From the NCBI RefSeq assembly GCF_000687555.1, contig NZ_JHWJ01000019.1:16735-80734 (forward strand): a stretch of 64,000 bases of DNA, written 5' to 3'. The notes beneath the pieces are model-generated. The model saw only the letters and a program-made list of their open reading frames with translations, was not told the DNA's origin and did not search any database. The stretch is from [Clostridium] aerotolerans DSM 5434. GTDB taxonomy: Bacteria > Bacillota > Clostridia > Lachnospirales > Lachnospiraceae. Shown piece by piece: positions 63,682-64,000 of this stretch. The translations under genes were made by a program, and so were the position numbers. The first letter of the stretch is position 1. The number at the start of each line of letters is the position of its first letter.

Positions 63682-64000
63682 AAAGTTTGTGTAAACTTTC
63701 AAACTGATGTAAAATAAAATTACTCAGTTTGGAGGTTTTATTTTATGGCAAAAAGAAGAAGGGACGAGTCTCCCGAAAGACAGGCACTACGTGAAATGAT
63801 GAATGGATATCTGAAAGAAAATCCAGTTAAGAATGGAACAGATGTCAATGGTCTCATGAGAGAAATGATGTCTGTCATCCTGGAAGGTAGTCTGGATGGT
63901 GAAATGGAGGAGGAACTTGGTTACTCCAAGTACGATTTCCGTAACAAAGAAACAGATAATAGCAGGAATGGTTATAACTCAAAAACATTACATACTAGTT
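63682..64000 (+). mobile_element. Left end of an IS256-family insertion sequence
   Basis: AAAGTTTGTGTAAACTTT (63682-63699) is an end-like palindrome of the kind seen at IS256-type termini (GTGTAAACTTT), 46 bases before a transposase gene. The exact outer boundary and target duplication cannot be set because the right end is outside the window. Confidence 0.7.
63745..64000 (+). CDS. IS256-family (mutator-type) transposase, N-terminal part
   Basis: The first 85 codons of a DDE transposase: MAKRRRDESPERQALREMM, then LMREMMSVILEGSLDGEMEEELGYSK and NSRNGYNSKT, the conserved N-terminal region of IS256 transposases (full length about 400). GGAGG lies 9 bases upstream. The catalytic DDE domain is outside the window, so intactness cannot be judged. 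Confidence 0.9.
   Translation, partial: MAKRRRDESPERQALREMMNGYLKENPVKNGTDVNGLMREMMSVILEGSLDGEMEEELGYSKYDFRNKETDNSRNGYNSKTLHTS

Overview
The window reads as low-to-mid GC Firmicutes DNA, most likely a plant-glycan-fermenting Clostridia of the Lachnospiraceae (Lacrimispora/Clostridium saccharolyticum type). This is inferred from strong AGGAGG ribosome sites, dense sugar ABC and PTS loci with AraC/LacI/GntR/BglG regulators, a MecA adaptor, MutS2, YhaM, CwlD, AsnA and AgrC/AgrA-like signalling. No rRNA, tRNA or CRISPR array was seen.

Layout. 1-7054: alpha-galactoside locus: GH4 alpha-galactosidase (cut by the window edge) divergent from an AraC regulator, a three-gene sugar ABC importer and a GH36 alpha-galactosidase. 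7124-11265: HxlR regulator/quinone-oxidoreductase pair, a MATE pump behind an attenuator-like leader, and an HSL-type esterase. 11393-21640: minus-strand catabolic cluster (fucose-isomerase-like protein, split transketolase N and C halves, FGGY kinase, LacI regulator, EIIBCA PTS permease, DUF4038/GH140-like hydrolase) with a second, divergent LacI regulator. The combination matches the known apiose-apulose-apulose-4-phosphate transketolase route and is read here as a PTS-fed apioside pathway. 21730-25778: MecA, a small type I toxin-like locus, a Ser/Thr kinase fused to a degenerate MinD-like domain, a second degenerate MinD-like protein and a small partner. 25977-29864: envelope genes (GH18, metallophosphoesterase lipoprotein, CwlD-type amidase).

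29923-38779: coiled-coil protein, AgrC/AgrA-like pair with an unusual kinase start, AsnA, then a housekeeping run (Sua5, dCMP deaminase, radical SAM, endonuclease III, DnaQ exonuclease). 38833-43093: VanW protein, AIR-synthase C-half, Lrp, aminotransferase, TrmL. 43471-48710: ChvE/GguAB-type monosaccharide ABC importer with an AraR-like regulator and two matching palindromic operators. 48954-51798: a second EIIBCA PTS with a LicT antiterminator and RAT/terminator leader, without a hydrolase. 52033-56564: MutS2, response regulator and histidine kinase in one run. 56769-63523: catalytically dead HtrA-like PDZ protein, YhaM, a second two-component system with an unusually large kinase, and NagA. 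The window ends inside an IS256-family transposase.

The strongest candidates for undescribed biology are the PTS-coupled apioside cluster, the kinase/pseudo-MinD pair, the pseudo-HtrA, the MATE attenuator leader and the toxin locus. All functions are inferred by reading the sequence; no database search was run.
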